Shown piece by piece: positions 23,501 through 37,021 of a stretch of DNA of 64,000 bases (position 1 is its first letter; each line of letters begins with the position of its first letter). The notes beneath the pieces are model-generated. The model saw only the letters and a list, made by a program, of their open reading frames with translations. It did not search any database and was not told the origin of the DNA. Position numbers and translations under genes: made by a program. The DNA comes from Liolophura sinensis. Lineage: Eukaryota; Mollusca; Polyplacophora; Chitonida; Chitonidae. The stretch covers positions 44,881,682 through 44,945,681 of the forward strand of contig NC_088300.1 of NCBI RefSeq assembly GCF_032854445.1, in the 5' to 3' direction.

Positions 23501-26500
23501 CCTGTTATGAAATTCCCTGTCACATATGTGCTACATGATAAAGTCAGCCTGTAGAAAGAGGGAAAAGGTCACACTTTTCTCAGTTAATGACCATACATGC
23601 AGAGAAATCGACATTTAGGAACAAGGAGTTTCACCAAAAGTATGTTTATACTCACAGTGGGAGTAAATTAAATGAAGAGATTGCCTATTAGATAACACAC
23701 ACAAGTATCAGATTATTTTGTTCATCCTGCATGCACTTGAATGTGTACTTGAATTGGCATCTATATCACTGTATTTACACCCACGTACATAGTTGTAGAC
23801 TGGGGCTTACATATGCGCAGTAAGAATTCATACATATGTTTTCATCCTTCAACTGAGTATAGTTTTAACAGATGAAATTGATCTGGTGAAAGTCAGTACA
23901 GTGCACATATGAGATACATGTAACAGGATAGATGTAATTGTAAATTTCTGACAAAACCTGGCTCCTTTCATCTCCTCTTCTTTTGTGACCTATTTTGATC
24001 CCCTGACACACAGGTCATTGAACCCAGGCCAGTGAGTCAGTGCCACATGTGTAGACATGTGGGATTCCAACATGTGATGGAGACCTACTGTGTCTCACCT
24101 AAAGTTTGGTATTGAAAAATGCACTTTCAAAAGCACATAAAGGGCTTAAAATACCTTTACTTTTCATGCCAACACAGTCTTTCTCATGAGAAATTAATCA
24201 AACTTTACAAAAACATTTAAGGTGTCCTCTTAAGATGTGTGGATCCATCATAATCAAACCAGATCTGTCACTTGAAAAATGCTAAACTTTAGATGAATCA
24301 CAGTACATGTACATAGTACATTCTCTTCCCCTGCAGGGATAACATTTCATACATCCAGTGGTTGACTCAGTCACTAACAGCACTTCTTTATTTGATATTG
24401 TTTGTTATCCAATGCAAACAATATTCATTTGTCAGGCTTTGTAGGGGAGTTTCCATATAATGTAGCTAAATGTCTGATTGGGTCGGGTCGATCTATTTAT
24501 TGCCATTTGTCTGTGTTAGCCTATTGATTGAATTCCAAGGTCCAAAGTCCAGGCTGGGCTCAACATTATGTTGTCTGTATACTTGAGCCTTGGTTACTTT
24601 ATAGGCCAGTATGCCAGACAGGTGCTAATATAGTTCACATGTAGCTTCAGTTTCTAAGGTCCAATCAAGAAGATGTGCTAAATATAATTACATGAGAATG
24701 TAAGCTGACAAAATAAACAGCATGACATCATATGGCAATTCTTTTTCACATGTACATAAATTTATACATGTACATACTGCATGTTATTTTTTTTTTCAGA
24801 CATGTTTTATTAAATAGATGTTGTTAAATTACTGTGTGTTGACTGATAAAACTATACTTTTTGTGCAGACCTGAAACTGGACAATCCAATCAGTGTTGTT
24901 CTGTTTCCCAAAATCATATTAAAAATTGCTTTGAAAGTTAATCTTTCATATGCGTCTCCGGCCGTACGTGGGAAGGTCTGCCAGCAACCTGCGGATGGTC
25001 GTGGGTTTCCCCCGGGCTGTGCCCGGTTTCCACCCACCATAATGCTGGCCGCCATGGTATAAGTGAAATATTCTTGAGTACGGCGTAAAACACCAATCAA
25101 ATAAATAAATAAATCAAATAAATTCATATGCGAAAAGGTTGAGGAATTAGGGCACAGGAACACTAGGCCTGACTTACGCATGTGTATACCTAGCATATTC
25201 GAATGTCAAATTGCCAGTGAAATTATTCCATTGAAAATAAAACTGTAGGGGGTTAAAAATCAAATCTCATCAAAACATATGTTAGAGAAACATTATTCTC
25301 AAGCAGACACCAACAGGAAGGGGTTTCATTTTCTTTGATGAATGAGATTAGGCTAGGAACTGATGTTCATATTAAGTGTGATAAAGCACATACTACATGT
25401 GCTTGTAGCTGTCATTTGAAAAAAAAGTTGCATTAAATTTGAATGAATTTGTAGGTTTCATAGTATTACAAGATATCAGTATGAACACACAATCAGTAGA
25501 AAATAATCAATATTGGGTTTGCAAATAATGGTGTGAATATAGTAAAGTGCCTCCACTTTTTAGTGTGACATTAGGGAAAAACTAGGATGGACTGGTGAAA
25601 TTAAGTTAATGATCTGAAAAAAACAACTGCATTTATTTTGATCATCTGAAGCAAGTTTTTTTATTGGCTGCTTGTGACCCATTCAGTGCAATTAAATATA
25701 GCTTTTGTCTTAAATATATAAACAGCCATAATAGCCCTATCATGCTAAAAAACTGCAACTCTTGAACACAAAGGGACATCACCATGTCATTGTAACACTT
25801 AAACTCGAAACCCACATGTTAACTTAATATATAAATAATGAAATTTCTGTAAGTGACAATAAATTTATGTCCCTCCGTGGCTAACTTGCTCATTTTGCCT
25901 GATTCTGAAAGCTCTGTTGATCTGAGAAAGGTATTTTGAGATTTGGTTGGAAGGTAAAATGATATCCTACCAGAAAAATGGGTTTCAGCACATAAAGTAG
26001 TATTTTATGACATTTATTTGCATCTCCTTGCGGCTAAGTTTTTGTTTATTTACCTGTAAAGGTATAATTTTACCTTCTTGTAAACAAAACCTCAAAATAT
26101 CTGGATATACAAATCAATAGAAAATAGCAAAGTACTTGATTTATGTGAACTGACAGTAGCCATGATTCGACATGTACCACTATCATTCTGTTGTTATGTA
26201 TTGGCAGACTTGATCAGCTGCACACGGCACCTCAGCATCCGCACTTCCATCACCCCTGTGACTAGCGGCCGTTACGCTGACGATGAGGTGGACGCATGCG
26301 GGGATTGTGAGGATATCCACTGCCATGACTGTAATAAGAAGAAGCAGGTGGCTCTCATTGACTCCTTGCCTCCTGCTGTCGTAGCTGGTAAGTTAAATTT
26401 CTGTACTATATTATAATCAACTTATGGGGTGCAGGTATCTTTTCCATTGGAATGGTTAGTCCAAGGTGAATTGACCATTGTTGTCTTGCTTTGTAATACT

Positions 26501-29500
26501 TAGGTACTACATTAATTGGGTGGTGATTAAATATGTTCCTTGGGGATAACCCAACTGACCGTCCAAGTATGTCCATACTCTAAAGTTTTTATTAGGCTTT
26601 GATGGAATTTTTTATAATATGGATTTCTCTCACCATGAAATCCCTGTCTTATTTGTAATAGTGAGAGTAATAAAAAAAAAGTTGTTTTTTTTTCTGATAG
26701 AATTTGATTTCACCTGATAAAGAGTGTTTTTAAGGATGACCCAACTTGTTCGGTTCTGTCAAATTAAATTTACACAGTTTAGGTCCAAATTCAACATTAT
26801 ATAGTGTACCACTTTGTAAGTAAAGCGGGTACATGTAGCTGAAATATATGGAATGCCACTGATAGTTATGGTAGCTTGGCAGGATCTCAAATTTTTTTGT
26901 CAGTGCAAATTTTCAGCATTTTCCTGCTAATTTGTTTAGTGTACCGTGGAGCCCATTCAGTTTGTGAATATCGCAGCAGAGTTTGCTTTGAGTGCTTGTT
27001 TTTCTGGAGTCTGTACAACAGCTACATGTATATTTATTATCATTCCATTGGATTTAAGACACATGACATCTAAAGAATGTTGTAGGACTGGGCGGATTTC
27101 TCTCTGTTTATCCTATATATTGACTCATTTGTGAAAATGGGTATTGGACACTTAGCTGTACATGTATCAGAGTTGTTTGAAAAGATGTGAATATACCGGT
27201 CCGAAGTCCAACTTCAAGTCATTTATTAATATCGTACCATATCATCATCACCATAACCTGAATACCGTGCCTTTGTGGACTATATTTGGGTTCTGAGGTC
27301 TCACATAATACTGGTCCAAAGTCCAACCTCAAGTCATTTATTAATATCGTACCATATCATCATCACCATAACCTGAATACCGTGCCTTTGTGGACTATAT
27401 TTAGGTTTCTGAGATCTCACATAATACCGGTCCAAAGTCCAATCTCTGCTGTCCCAATCTTCTCTCCTGACAGAAAATGTAGCATGTTATCAGACGCTAG
27501 AGACTTCTTAAGAAATTCCTGATTTTATTAATACAAGACTGGTTTCATTCAGAAAAAATGTTTGGAACTTAGGCTCAGTTTCAAAATACAGGTTTTGTTT
27601 TGCCTGGAAGCCTTAATTGGTCATGATCTGAATTGCCTGAAACAATGACCATGATCTGAATATGATGACTTGAAGCAGTGGTCATAATCTGCATCCATAT
27701 GATGGCCTGAAGCAATGGTCATGATCTGAATATAATGATGAAGCAATGGTCATGATCTGCATGCATATGATGGCCTGAAGCAATGGTCATGATCTGAATA
27801 TGATGACTTGAATCAGTGGTCATAATCTGCATGCATATGATGGCCTGAAACAATAGCCACGATCTGAATATGACAGTGAAGCAATGGTCATGATCTGAAT
27901 ATGATGGTGAAGCAATGGTCATGATCTGCATGCATATGATGGCCTGAAGCAATGGCCATGATCTGAATATGATGGTGAAGCAATGGTCATGATCTGCATG
28001 CATATGATGGCCTGAAACATTAGCCATGATCTGAATATTATCGTGAAGCAATGGTCATGATCTGCATGCATATGATGGCCTGAAACAATAGCCACGATCT
28101 GAATATTGTCATGAAGCAATGGTCATGATCTGCATGCATATGATGGCCTGAAGCAATTGCCATGATATGAATATGATAGCCTGAAGCAATGACCATTGTC
28201 TGCATTTGATGGCCTGAAGCTACAGCAATGATCTGTATATGACTGTCTGAAGTTACGGCTGTGATCTGAATATGATGGCCTGAAACAATGGCGGTGATTT
28301 GGATCTGATGGCCTGAGGTGCCGCCCAACCTGGATTCAGTTGTCTGGGTCATTGCTTAAGAAACCCATCTATCAGCCAGTGTGTGGAGGCGTTTGTGGTG
28401 AACATGTCTCTTACAATACATCCACCATATTTCTCTCTCAGAAGTTGTCACAGACTAACCTATAACTGTGTTGCTTCGGGTTTTTTTTTCACAGCTCTAA
28501 AGGCTGCTTGTGAGTCGATGGAGCACGGAATTCTGGGATACTTATGGAGCACACGCCCTGTGCAGATTGCTTCCCTGCTGGCTACTCCCTGGGTCCTGCC
28601 ACTAGACATCCTCTACAACTTTTCAGTAAGGTCAGTCTTGCCTTTCTGCTTGCACATGTAGGCCATAATGAGCATAAGGGCTTGTGGGTCTCTTTTTTTA
28701 CAGATTAAATCATCGCTGAATTTATCAGATTAAACATACACTTGGTTCATAATCCAACCTACAAGTTTCTAGCATATTTAGAGTTTGAAATAAGGCCAGA
28801 AATGGAGGGCTAGTAACAGCGTGGGATGTTTTTGAAACATGACTGAAAATGATGGTCTGAATTGGGAGGCAAGTAATGTGGCAGTGTTTAACATGTTAGC
28901 AGGGGCCAAGATGTTTAATATTTCCAACTCTTCAGAGTGATGACTCAACAAAAATGGATGTCATCTAATAAGATTCAAGGGGGCGAAATGTATTAGATTC
29001 CATTTATATCACTGCAAAACAATTATTTTTGTGTCCGAAATTTTGAAATATTTGCATGGTACAAAGTCATCTATTTGATGACTTGGGAGCAGTTTGAGAT
29101 CCTCATTTTTAAGAGGAGCACAAGTTAATAACCAAATATTTTGCCCCCTGGTAAGTGTTATAAACAATAAATCAAACACATAAGCTCTGTCTGACCACCC
29201 CAAAATTCAGTGGCATTGCTCATGATGTGTGTGTCTTTATGATGTTCTCTTCAGATTTCTACAGTGGGTTCCCTACATGCCACAGGATGTGCAGCTGGCC
29301 TCCAAACATCTGAAAGAGGCTGTTAAACTCCTGGTGCATCAGATCAACCATCATGGGAAGAAGTACAGTGCAAAGTGAGTGTTTTAGAAAGTCTCCTTAC
29401 AAGTAGGGCCGTGGAATTACATGTGAACCATGCCATGTTACTGTAATTCTTTAACCTTTTCACATGTTTGCAAGGCATTTGTTGAAGTATATTCTAAAGG

Positions 29501-31081
29501 CATCATTTTGTGTAGACAGATAAAATTATACTTTTTTTTTTTTTTGGAAAGCCCTGAAATTGACCAATCCAACCAATGTAGTTTTGTCTCCAAAATCAGA
29601 TTATAATTGGCACTGAAAGGGCTCTTTTATATACCAAAAAGTTTAAGGAATTAGGGTTGTAAAAGGGAAGCAGAATGTGGATGAGTGGTATTATGCACCA
29701 TTCCAACCTTGAAGCACAAAAGGTGTTGTTCATTGTCACCCTTGAACAGACAATTTGTGGGTTCCCATGCTCTCCATGTTCATGGGGCCTTCATGACATT
29801 AAGCTGTCAACAACACTTATGATGTTTGCCTAGTCTAACACCTGTTGAAGACCACTCTTCTTCCACCAGCATGGTGAGCATATCTACGCATCACATGTAG
29901 GAAAGTTTGTCGGTGACTTGACAACAGTCAGTGATTTAAGCCAGGCTCTCCGGTTTCATCCACCGATGAAACGGACAGCCGTAGAATAAATGAAATTTTT
30001 TTTAGGAGCGACAGTGAAAGAAAGAAAGAAATGAATATTTTCTGAGTCTGTGGCCCTTAATAATGATTCACTTTGATTGATGGCCAATTGCGTCTGGCTT
30101 ACACCCTTCAGACTCGTGATTAGTTGTTGGGTTAGTTAGCTAACTAAGACTTCAAAATTGTCAATCCAAGTGTTGCCTTATTCAGCTCAGAGGATTAAGC
30201 ATTGGTTAGCTTATATCTGTTGTTTTTGGCAGGTTACTCAAATAAAGTGGCACTATAGATATGTAAAGTAGCATTTACACTCCTATTATTCTTAAACATC
30301 ACAGTACATCATGCTGCATCCAGATTTACTTTAAAACAACACTATAAACACTATTAAAACCCCAAGCAAATACACCACCCAAAATGTACATATTCACATT
30401 TTTGCTGATGTCCAGTGTAGAGAATATGGAGAATCTGATCAGTGATTTCTTGTCTCCAGGTTTTCCTGTCAGGTGGCTATATCAGAGGTGAACTATAACC
30501 AGTGTGAGCCATTGATGGATCTGGACGACCCGGACATCAGCAGCTATCAGCCATACCCCGTCGTACGTAACCTCAACATCGGATTTGCCGTGAACTTTGA
30601 GACAGACACCATGAGCTTCCCTCCTTCCACTTCCTCGGCCCTTCGTCAGCTGGAGGGGAAGATCGATCACCTGGATATCGACAAGGTGGACATTAACAGC
30701 GAGGGGCCAGGCTGTAGTCTGACACTTCACGCCGAAGGCCAGGACCTGGGCAACAGTCGCGACAATTTCCTCACCTGCCAGCAAATCTTTGACACCTTCG
30801 ACCACTGCCTTGAGGTTTCCCACCAGATGGAGTCTATTGTGGCCTTCCATTACCACAATGGTAAGAAGAAGGAGGGCAGTGTCAATGTGCGAGAGGTGTT
30901 TAATCTGAATGACATGGACATCAATGTTCCTGCACTTAGCGGGCCAGGAGAGAGCGAACCGTCCGATCTCACCTGGGATAACTTTCTGGAGATGGAGAGA
31001 GAGCAGGAGCTGGACATCGAAGACTGTTTAGACTCGGGCCCTATCGACTTTGACTCGCCCATTGTGGACGCTGACAAGTAG
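14444..31081 (+). CDS. PNPLA2: ATGL-type patatin-like triglyceride lipase (PNPLA2 family), complete
   Basis: Exons 14444-14603, 18781-19013, 19420-19485, 21068-21335, 26208-26387, 28495-28630, 29255-29374 and 30460-31081. All have GT-AG junctions with agreeing phases and give 594 residues (human ATGL has 504). The enzyme removes the first fatty acid from triacylglycerol at lipid droplets. Patatin signatures: oxyanion loop GCGFLG at residues 7-12, nucleophile elbow GASAG with Ser38, and catalytic Asp157 in [27 protein letters not shown] and GESDIC are typical of the ATGL/PNPLA3 clade. Residues 273-284 hold CxxC-x4-CxxC inside a family-variable insertion. The acidic C-terminus includes [12 protein letters not shown], a segment also seen in invertebrate ATGLs, from memory. 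Start chosen because GCGFLG must lie close to the N-terminus; the human protein has nine more residues ahead of Ser. Minisatellites abut exons 4 and 6. Confidence 0.95.
16680..17365. repeat. GT/GA-rich minisatellite
   Basis: Irregular repeats of GACTGGTGGT, TTTGTGGTGGACAGATGG and GTGGAGACTGT make up nearly 700 bp of strongly strand-asymmetric (purine/G-rich plus strand) sequence in PNPLA2 intron 1. The minus-strand frame at 16593-17096 is an artefact of it. Confidence 0.9.
17648..17858. mobile_element. MITE family M1, copy 1
   Basis: Inverted ends resemble TCCTTCAACCTTTTCGCATA. The interior carries GCTTCACAAAAAGTAT, shared with 36513-36737 and, in reverse, with 24820-25150 and 29486-29660. 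Confidence 0.8.
19560..20300. repeat. Dispersed element family E, copy 1, with internal hairpin
   Basis: AACAAAGTGGGAGTCCACTCG, GAAAGTGAA, CCCATTGG-like words, GTGTGTCTC and GGACCAATGAGTGAGCTT recur in the same order at 53480-53700. A hairpin at 19939-19983 (GCATTGTTAGCA and its complement) lies inside. It sits in PNPLA2 intron 3. The end points are approximate. Confidence 0.55.
20511..20555. repeat. (TA)n microsatellite
   Basis: About 45 bp of uninterrupted TA, in PNPLA2 intron 3. Confidence 0.95.
20583..20892. mobile_element. MITE with GGGAGTTTxGAxTTCAAAC termini
   Basis: The left end GGGAGTTTCGAGTTCAAAC mirrors the right end GTTTGAATTCAAAACTCCC. The right end is then duplicated in the tandem array that follows. 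A related end occurs at 35152-35175. Confidence 0.7.
20845..21035. repeat. About 62-bp tandem repeat abutting PNPLA2 exon 4
   Basis: Just under three copies containing GGACTATTTTTACCTTTAAT stop 30 bp before the exon acceptor at 21068. The unit includes a MITE terminus, so the array grew from the end of that element. Confidence 0.88.
21630..21819 (+). mobile_element. Family A SINE, degraded
   Basis: Contains GTACGTGGGAAGGTCT, CCATAATGCTGGC, TTCTTGAGTACGGCATA and an AAATAAAT-like tail, with part of the 3' body repeated before the tail. The tRNA-like head is missing. PNPLA2 intron 4. Confidence 0.78.
21836..24799 (+). other. Middle of PNPLA2 intron 4
   Basis: No exon or clear element is recognised apart from a G run at 23389-23402. 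Short open frames here look random. Confidence 0.5.
24800..25155. mobile_element. MITE family M1, copy 2, interrupted by a SINE
   Basis: Reverse-orientation M1 copy: ACTATACTTTTTGTGCAGA, TGGACAATCCAATCAG and the terminal GCGAAAAGGTTGAGGAATT. The element is split by the SINE at 24955-25122. Confidence 0.82.
24955..25122 (+). mobile_element. Headless family A SINE with perfect 10-bp TSD
   Basis: The body runs from CTCCGGCCGTACGTGGGAAG to a CACCAATCAAATAAATAAAT tail and is flanked by TTCATATGCG at 24945-24954 and 25123-25132. It lacks the tRNA-like head, consistent with 5' truncation on insertion into the MITE. Confidence 0.92.
25920..26110. repeat. Dispersed repeat, family D copy 2
   Basis: Shares ordered words with 2385-2615 and 43030-43215, including ATTTTGAGATTTG, GATATCCTAC and TTATGACATTTATTTG. 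It ends about 100 bp before PNPLA2 exon 5. Confidence 0.55.
27190..27445. repeat. About 116-bp tandem repeat, 2.2 copies
   Basis: GTCCAACCTCAAGTCATTTA and the following 90 bases occur twice, with a third copy begun at about 27430. PNPLA2 intron 5. Confidence 0.92.
27630..28330. repeat. Higher-order minisatellite, about 35-bp half-units
   Basis: Some twenty half-units alternate between CAATGGTCATGATCTGCATG and CAATGGTCATGATCTGAATA forms, each closed by GATGGCCTGAAG or a short variant. The array stops about 165 bp before PNPLA2 exon 6. It creates periodic minus-strand frames rich in HHMHADHDH that are not genes. Confidence 0.95.
29486..29660. mobile_element. MITE family M1, copy 3
   Basis: Reverse orientation: AAATTATACTTTTTT, GAAATTGACCAATCCAACCA and TTTAAGGAATTAGGG match the other M1 copies. 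PNPLA2 intron 7. Confidence 0.72.
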
Positions 31082-31900
31082 AGCTGGTCATAATGACATG
31101 TACAGATTTTCTATGAAGTATCTACAAGATGCAAGTGGATTTATCAGCCCGTTTTACGTGATTAAACTTGCAGGAAAATGATGCCACTGAGTATACATAC
31201 ACATGCCTGCACATTGCTTAATCTGTAATTTTAGGAGGCAATGCTTCTCAGGGAAATTGGTGTAAATATTTTTATGTTTTTAGAGTTTTACACTGCATTG
31301 TTGTTGGCTGGTGGTGTGCTAAAACACTGGAGACAGATGTTTCTTTATTGGTTTTTTTGTTGATTTTGTGAAGTTGGTATTTTAACTTATTTCCAGTTCA
31401 GTTTTAACCTTTAAACTCCCAGGCACAGTGCTACCAGTATGTTTATGGTTGTTTAAGGATAGCACCTAAGTACATGCACATGTAAATATGAAGAGCATTA
31501 TTTACACGTCTTTGACCAGTTTGCATATTTTAAAAGACTTGTACTGATGTTAAAGGTGACATGGTTGATTTGTGTGAATGCTTTGTATACTTTCTTACAA
31601 ACTGAAGGCACATAACCTTCGAAGAATAATGTAAATTTTTAAAGTATGTACAGTATTCCTTGGACATCATATCCAATCTTAATCTGTTTGAAAGATTTTA
31701 GGTCATCTCGCGTATTTATTCATATTTATCCTCCACATGCTATTTATTCTAACAGTGATGCTTTTTGTGTACATAACTTTTTCCTCTCTTCAGCTGCCAT
31801 GTATATCTGATGTATGATCAAAATTGTACACACGAATTAAGCTATGCACAAATATGTAAATATAGGTCAAGAAATAAATTCAAAAATTGTCAGCAAAACC
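31082..31900 (+). terminator. PNPLA2 3' UTR with candidate poly(A) signal at 31873
   Basis: AATAAA at 31873-31878 is the first canonical signal I see after the stop. The sequence up to it is AT-rich with no other gene. Later sites are possible. Confidence 0.55.
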
Positions 31901-32075
31901 AAAATAACTCCTGTTACTAAATGAAGGTGAAGTAGCATGTAAAAACAGGCTAGTCAGGCCCGGTCCTCAGCAAAGGGAAGCAAATCTTGTAATCCATGAA
32001 GCAGCAGTACTCTCTGCCTACTTCAAATGAACAATGCAACCTACATGTATGGTTCTTCATGATGACTTGTATTAT

Positions 32076-32334
32076 AATTTATTTATGTCTTTGATGGGTG
32101 TTGTATGCCGTGCTCAGAATTTTTCACTTCTACTCCAAGGACCAGCATGTTGGTAGGAGGAAACCGAGCAGAGCCCCGGGGAACCCATGACCATGCACAG
32201 CTTACTGGCAGACATTACCATGTACAGCCAGAGAGGAAGCCAACAAGGGCTGCACTTGAACTTACAGCGACGGCATCAGTGAGAGGCTTCTGGGTCATTG
32301 CACCACACTGGCACGCTAACAACCTCCGGCACCC
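32076..32334 (-). mobile_element. Family A SINE, full length but diverged
   Basis: Reverse tail, then GCCGTGCTCAGAATTTTTC, CCAGCATGTTGG, GAGGAAACCGAGCAGAGCC, and the head region with GAGAGGCTTCTGGGTCATTG. Confidence 0.82.
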
Positions 32335-34244
32335 AGTTTTATTATTTAAATCACAGATTATTGAAGTCAATGGAGGGCAATGCGGAAGTTTGGTATTGGT
32401 GCAGTCCATAGACACAGAGTTTGACATTATGGTTGGTTTGACAAATGTAATACACCCTGTAACTGTTGTTTCTTACATTTCAGTGGTTTATTTTTGTGAT
32501 TGTTTTCAGAACGCCAAGAAATTCACATGAAGACAAAGGAAGGCAGTATATTTATACGAGTAGAGGAAACCAAGCAGAGCAGCAAACTTTTCAGGTCATA
32601 CTGATTGAATGGTCTCCACTGAACTTCATGTAGGTCTACACCAACTAGCTCCATCCACAGCCTTCCCTAATTATCAACAAATTCCACCACATGGTGGCAG
32701 CTGCGGCATTTTAGAAGAATGTTGATTGATTTGGTCAGGTTTTTGTATAATTTCTGTGTTCTGTAAGGTTGTGCCCATATCTAAACAGTACCTTTATTAA
32801 ATCTTTGTAATCTTATGAATTATGCATTCAAAGGATTATTAGGGTATTGGTAGAATTTCATCTCACAACAGGACTTCCATGTCCTAAGTCTTTCATGGTG
32901 CAGTGTCAAACAGGATACAGGTTAGTTTCATTTATACACTGTACTAACTGTAACAGTTAACATTTAGAATTTACTGGTCAAATCGTTGAGAATTCAGGCT
33001 GTTGCCAGCAAGACCGCAGTTTATTCAGGAATGGTACTGCATTCTACCCACATTTCGTGTGATTTAGTGATTGAAAGCCAAGCACATTAACGGTAACACT
33101 CAGCCCATCAACCTTCAAATCGGGTTTTGGCTGTTTCCCTCATAGCCTATGAAAGACTTTTGACAAGGCTATATACACCTGGCTCAAAGTCAGCAGGCCC
33201 ACATGACACTGGCAGGCATAGAGTGTAATGTTAAAGAAGGCAAGGTCATCGTGTGAAAACCCTCCTGGAGTAGTTTCTGTTGTTCGTCTCTATCACTCAG
33301 ACATGCACGGTTTAATCCTATTTCCTTAGGAAAATTCTCCTCTAAAGCCATTTTTAGCCCACAAGCAAAAAGCTTTTTTGTTCTTTTATAGTCATAACAA
33401 GCATTTCATGTATCATGTAAAACGAATGTATAAAAAACTTGAACCCCCATGACAACACTTTGTATATTGTCAAGGGTTTTTGTCCAGTGTGGATTCAAGG
33501 AATGAATTTACACAGGCTATGTGAAAAATACCATTTAGGCTCAATCAACATCTCTCTGAAAGGTGTCGATTAACTTCAAAGGATTTCATATCCTGCTGGC
33601 ATTACAACATTCTCATATTTTAGGTATAAAATGCAAAAACGATGAGAATCATTATGTCCATTCTCACTGACCTGGAAAAGTTTGCCTGACAGAAACTTGC
33701 CAAAGCAAAGGTCACTGGTTTACTCCGGGCAATCCTTTTCCCTCCGCCAGTAATATACTGGCCATTATGTACGCAATTATATTTAAAAAAAATATGTGAA
33801 AACTTCTTCAGTATGACAGTAAACAACAATCAATCCATTCCCATCGTGAGCTACATGTAAGTAATCCTCTTTCATGTGAAATCAGCAACAGACATTTAAA
33901 AAAAAAACAGTTAAAAATCAATTCTAAAGATGTATGCATTAAACACACTGAAAACCGGATAAAATGTCATAATCTTTACTTGTAGGGACTAGACATAAAC
34001 TTGTGAGGAATATGATCTAATTGATTATTATGTACATGTATTTACAAAAATGATTAAGATGATGAAGGGTATGGAAAAAAGTTGCTTGGTTGGAATTGCG
34101 CTTTGATGAATGGATTATGGTGGTCCAGATCTAATTGTTCTTCAAACTTGTCCCACTCCAGTATACAAGTAACTGTATACATTCCTTCGTCATTATCATC
34201 AGTGTACACACTGCATTGGTGTCTGAATTGCAAACACATCTGTA
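32335..34244. other. Spacer between PNPLA2 and POLR2L
   Basis: Nothing recognised apart from the likely POLR2L 3' UTR close to 34244. Human has CRACR2B and CD151 in the equivalent interval; I see no trace of an EF-hand or tetraspanin exon here. Confidence 0.5.
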
Positions 34245-36145
<1,901 letters not shown>

Positions 36146-36394
36146 TCGATAGGTGTTTTATGCTGTACTCAAGAATATTTCATTTACATGACCTCAGCAT
36201 TATGGTGGGAGGAAACCGGGCAGAGTCCCGGGGAAACTCATAACCATCCGCAGGTTGCTGTCAGACCTTCCCACTGACAGCCACAGAGGAAGCCAGCACG
36301 AGCTGGGCTTGAACTCACAGCACCCACATTGGTGAGAGGCTCCTGGGTTATTACACTACACTAGCGCACTAACCAACTGAGCCATGGAGGCCCC
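36146..36394 (-). mobile_element. Family A SINE with intact tRNA-like head
   Basis: In reverse it reads GGGGCCTCCATGGCTCAGTT then GGTTAGTGCGC (A box region), GTGAGTTCAAGCCC (B box) and the family body down to CTCAAGAATATTTC. The AAATA tail is missing. Confidence 0.87.
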
Positions 36395-36512
36395 TTTTCA
36401 GTTTTTAAACCAGTCTTAAAACAGCATCTTAACGTTCAATCACTGTACTATTGCATCAGATGCATACTGACATGCCAGTTACCAGGCCCTGCTAGGATAT
36501 GAGTACACTAAT

Positions 36513-36737
36513 TCCTGAACCTTTTCGCATATGAAAGAACAGCTTTCAGTGCAAATTATGCACACTTATACTTTGATTTTGGGGACAAAAAAAATACACT
36601 GGTTTGATTGGCCAATTTCAGTGCTTCACAAAAAGTATTACTGTATCTGTCTGTAAAGATAGTATAATGCCTTCAAAATATGCTTGAATAAATACACGGC
36701 AAACATGTGAAAAGGTTGAAGAATTATAGTAGCAGCA
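36513..36737. mobile_element. MITE family M1, copy 4 (best preserved)
   Basis: Inverted ends CCTGAACCTTTTCGCATATG and CATGTGAAAAGGTTGAAGAA enclose a 180-bp AT-rich interior with GCTTCACAAAAAGTATTACT, shared with copy 1. Confidence 0.87.
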
Positions 36738-37021
36738 ATGGTCCATTGCTGATACTAAAGTACAAATCCTGAAAATCGGCAGAGGCTGTGATGTCACTTA
36801 TCAGATGATTACAGCGAGGTTGGAACAGAGTTCTTCACCCTGACTAAAGTACTAGCAGGCTGGCTGGAGTACATGACCAGATTGAAAGACCAGAATCATA
36901 TAAAGATCAGAATTTATTATTTCATTGGCGCTTTATGACTGGGCTACCAAATTGAGTGTGCAGTTTTAGGGTGGATTTGAAGATCCACTTAACCATAATC
37001 TACAACTCTAATGTGAAGACT

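Noticed and set aside
27719-28352. Overlapping minus-strand frames rich in His and Asp
   Set aside because: Artefacts of the higher-order minisatellite in PNPLA2 intron 5; no start context, splice sites or family resemblance.
30482-30856. 124-codon minus-strand frame
   Set aside because: Shadow of PNPLA2 exon 8, which is supported by splice phase and family similarity.
32105-32530. 141-codon plus-strand frame after PNPLA2
   Set aside because: Its first half is a reverse-oriented SINE and the rest has no coding features.
36280-36394. Possible tRNA gene (minus strand)
   Set aside because: It is the head of a family A SINE; the same head is attached to the same body in several other places.
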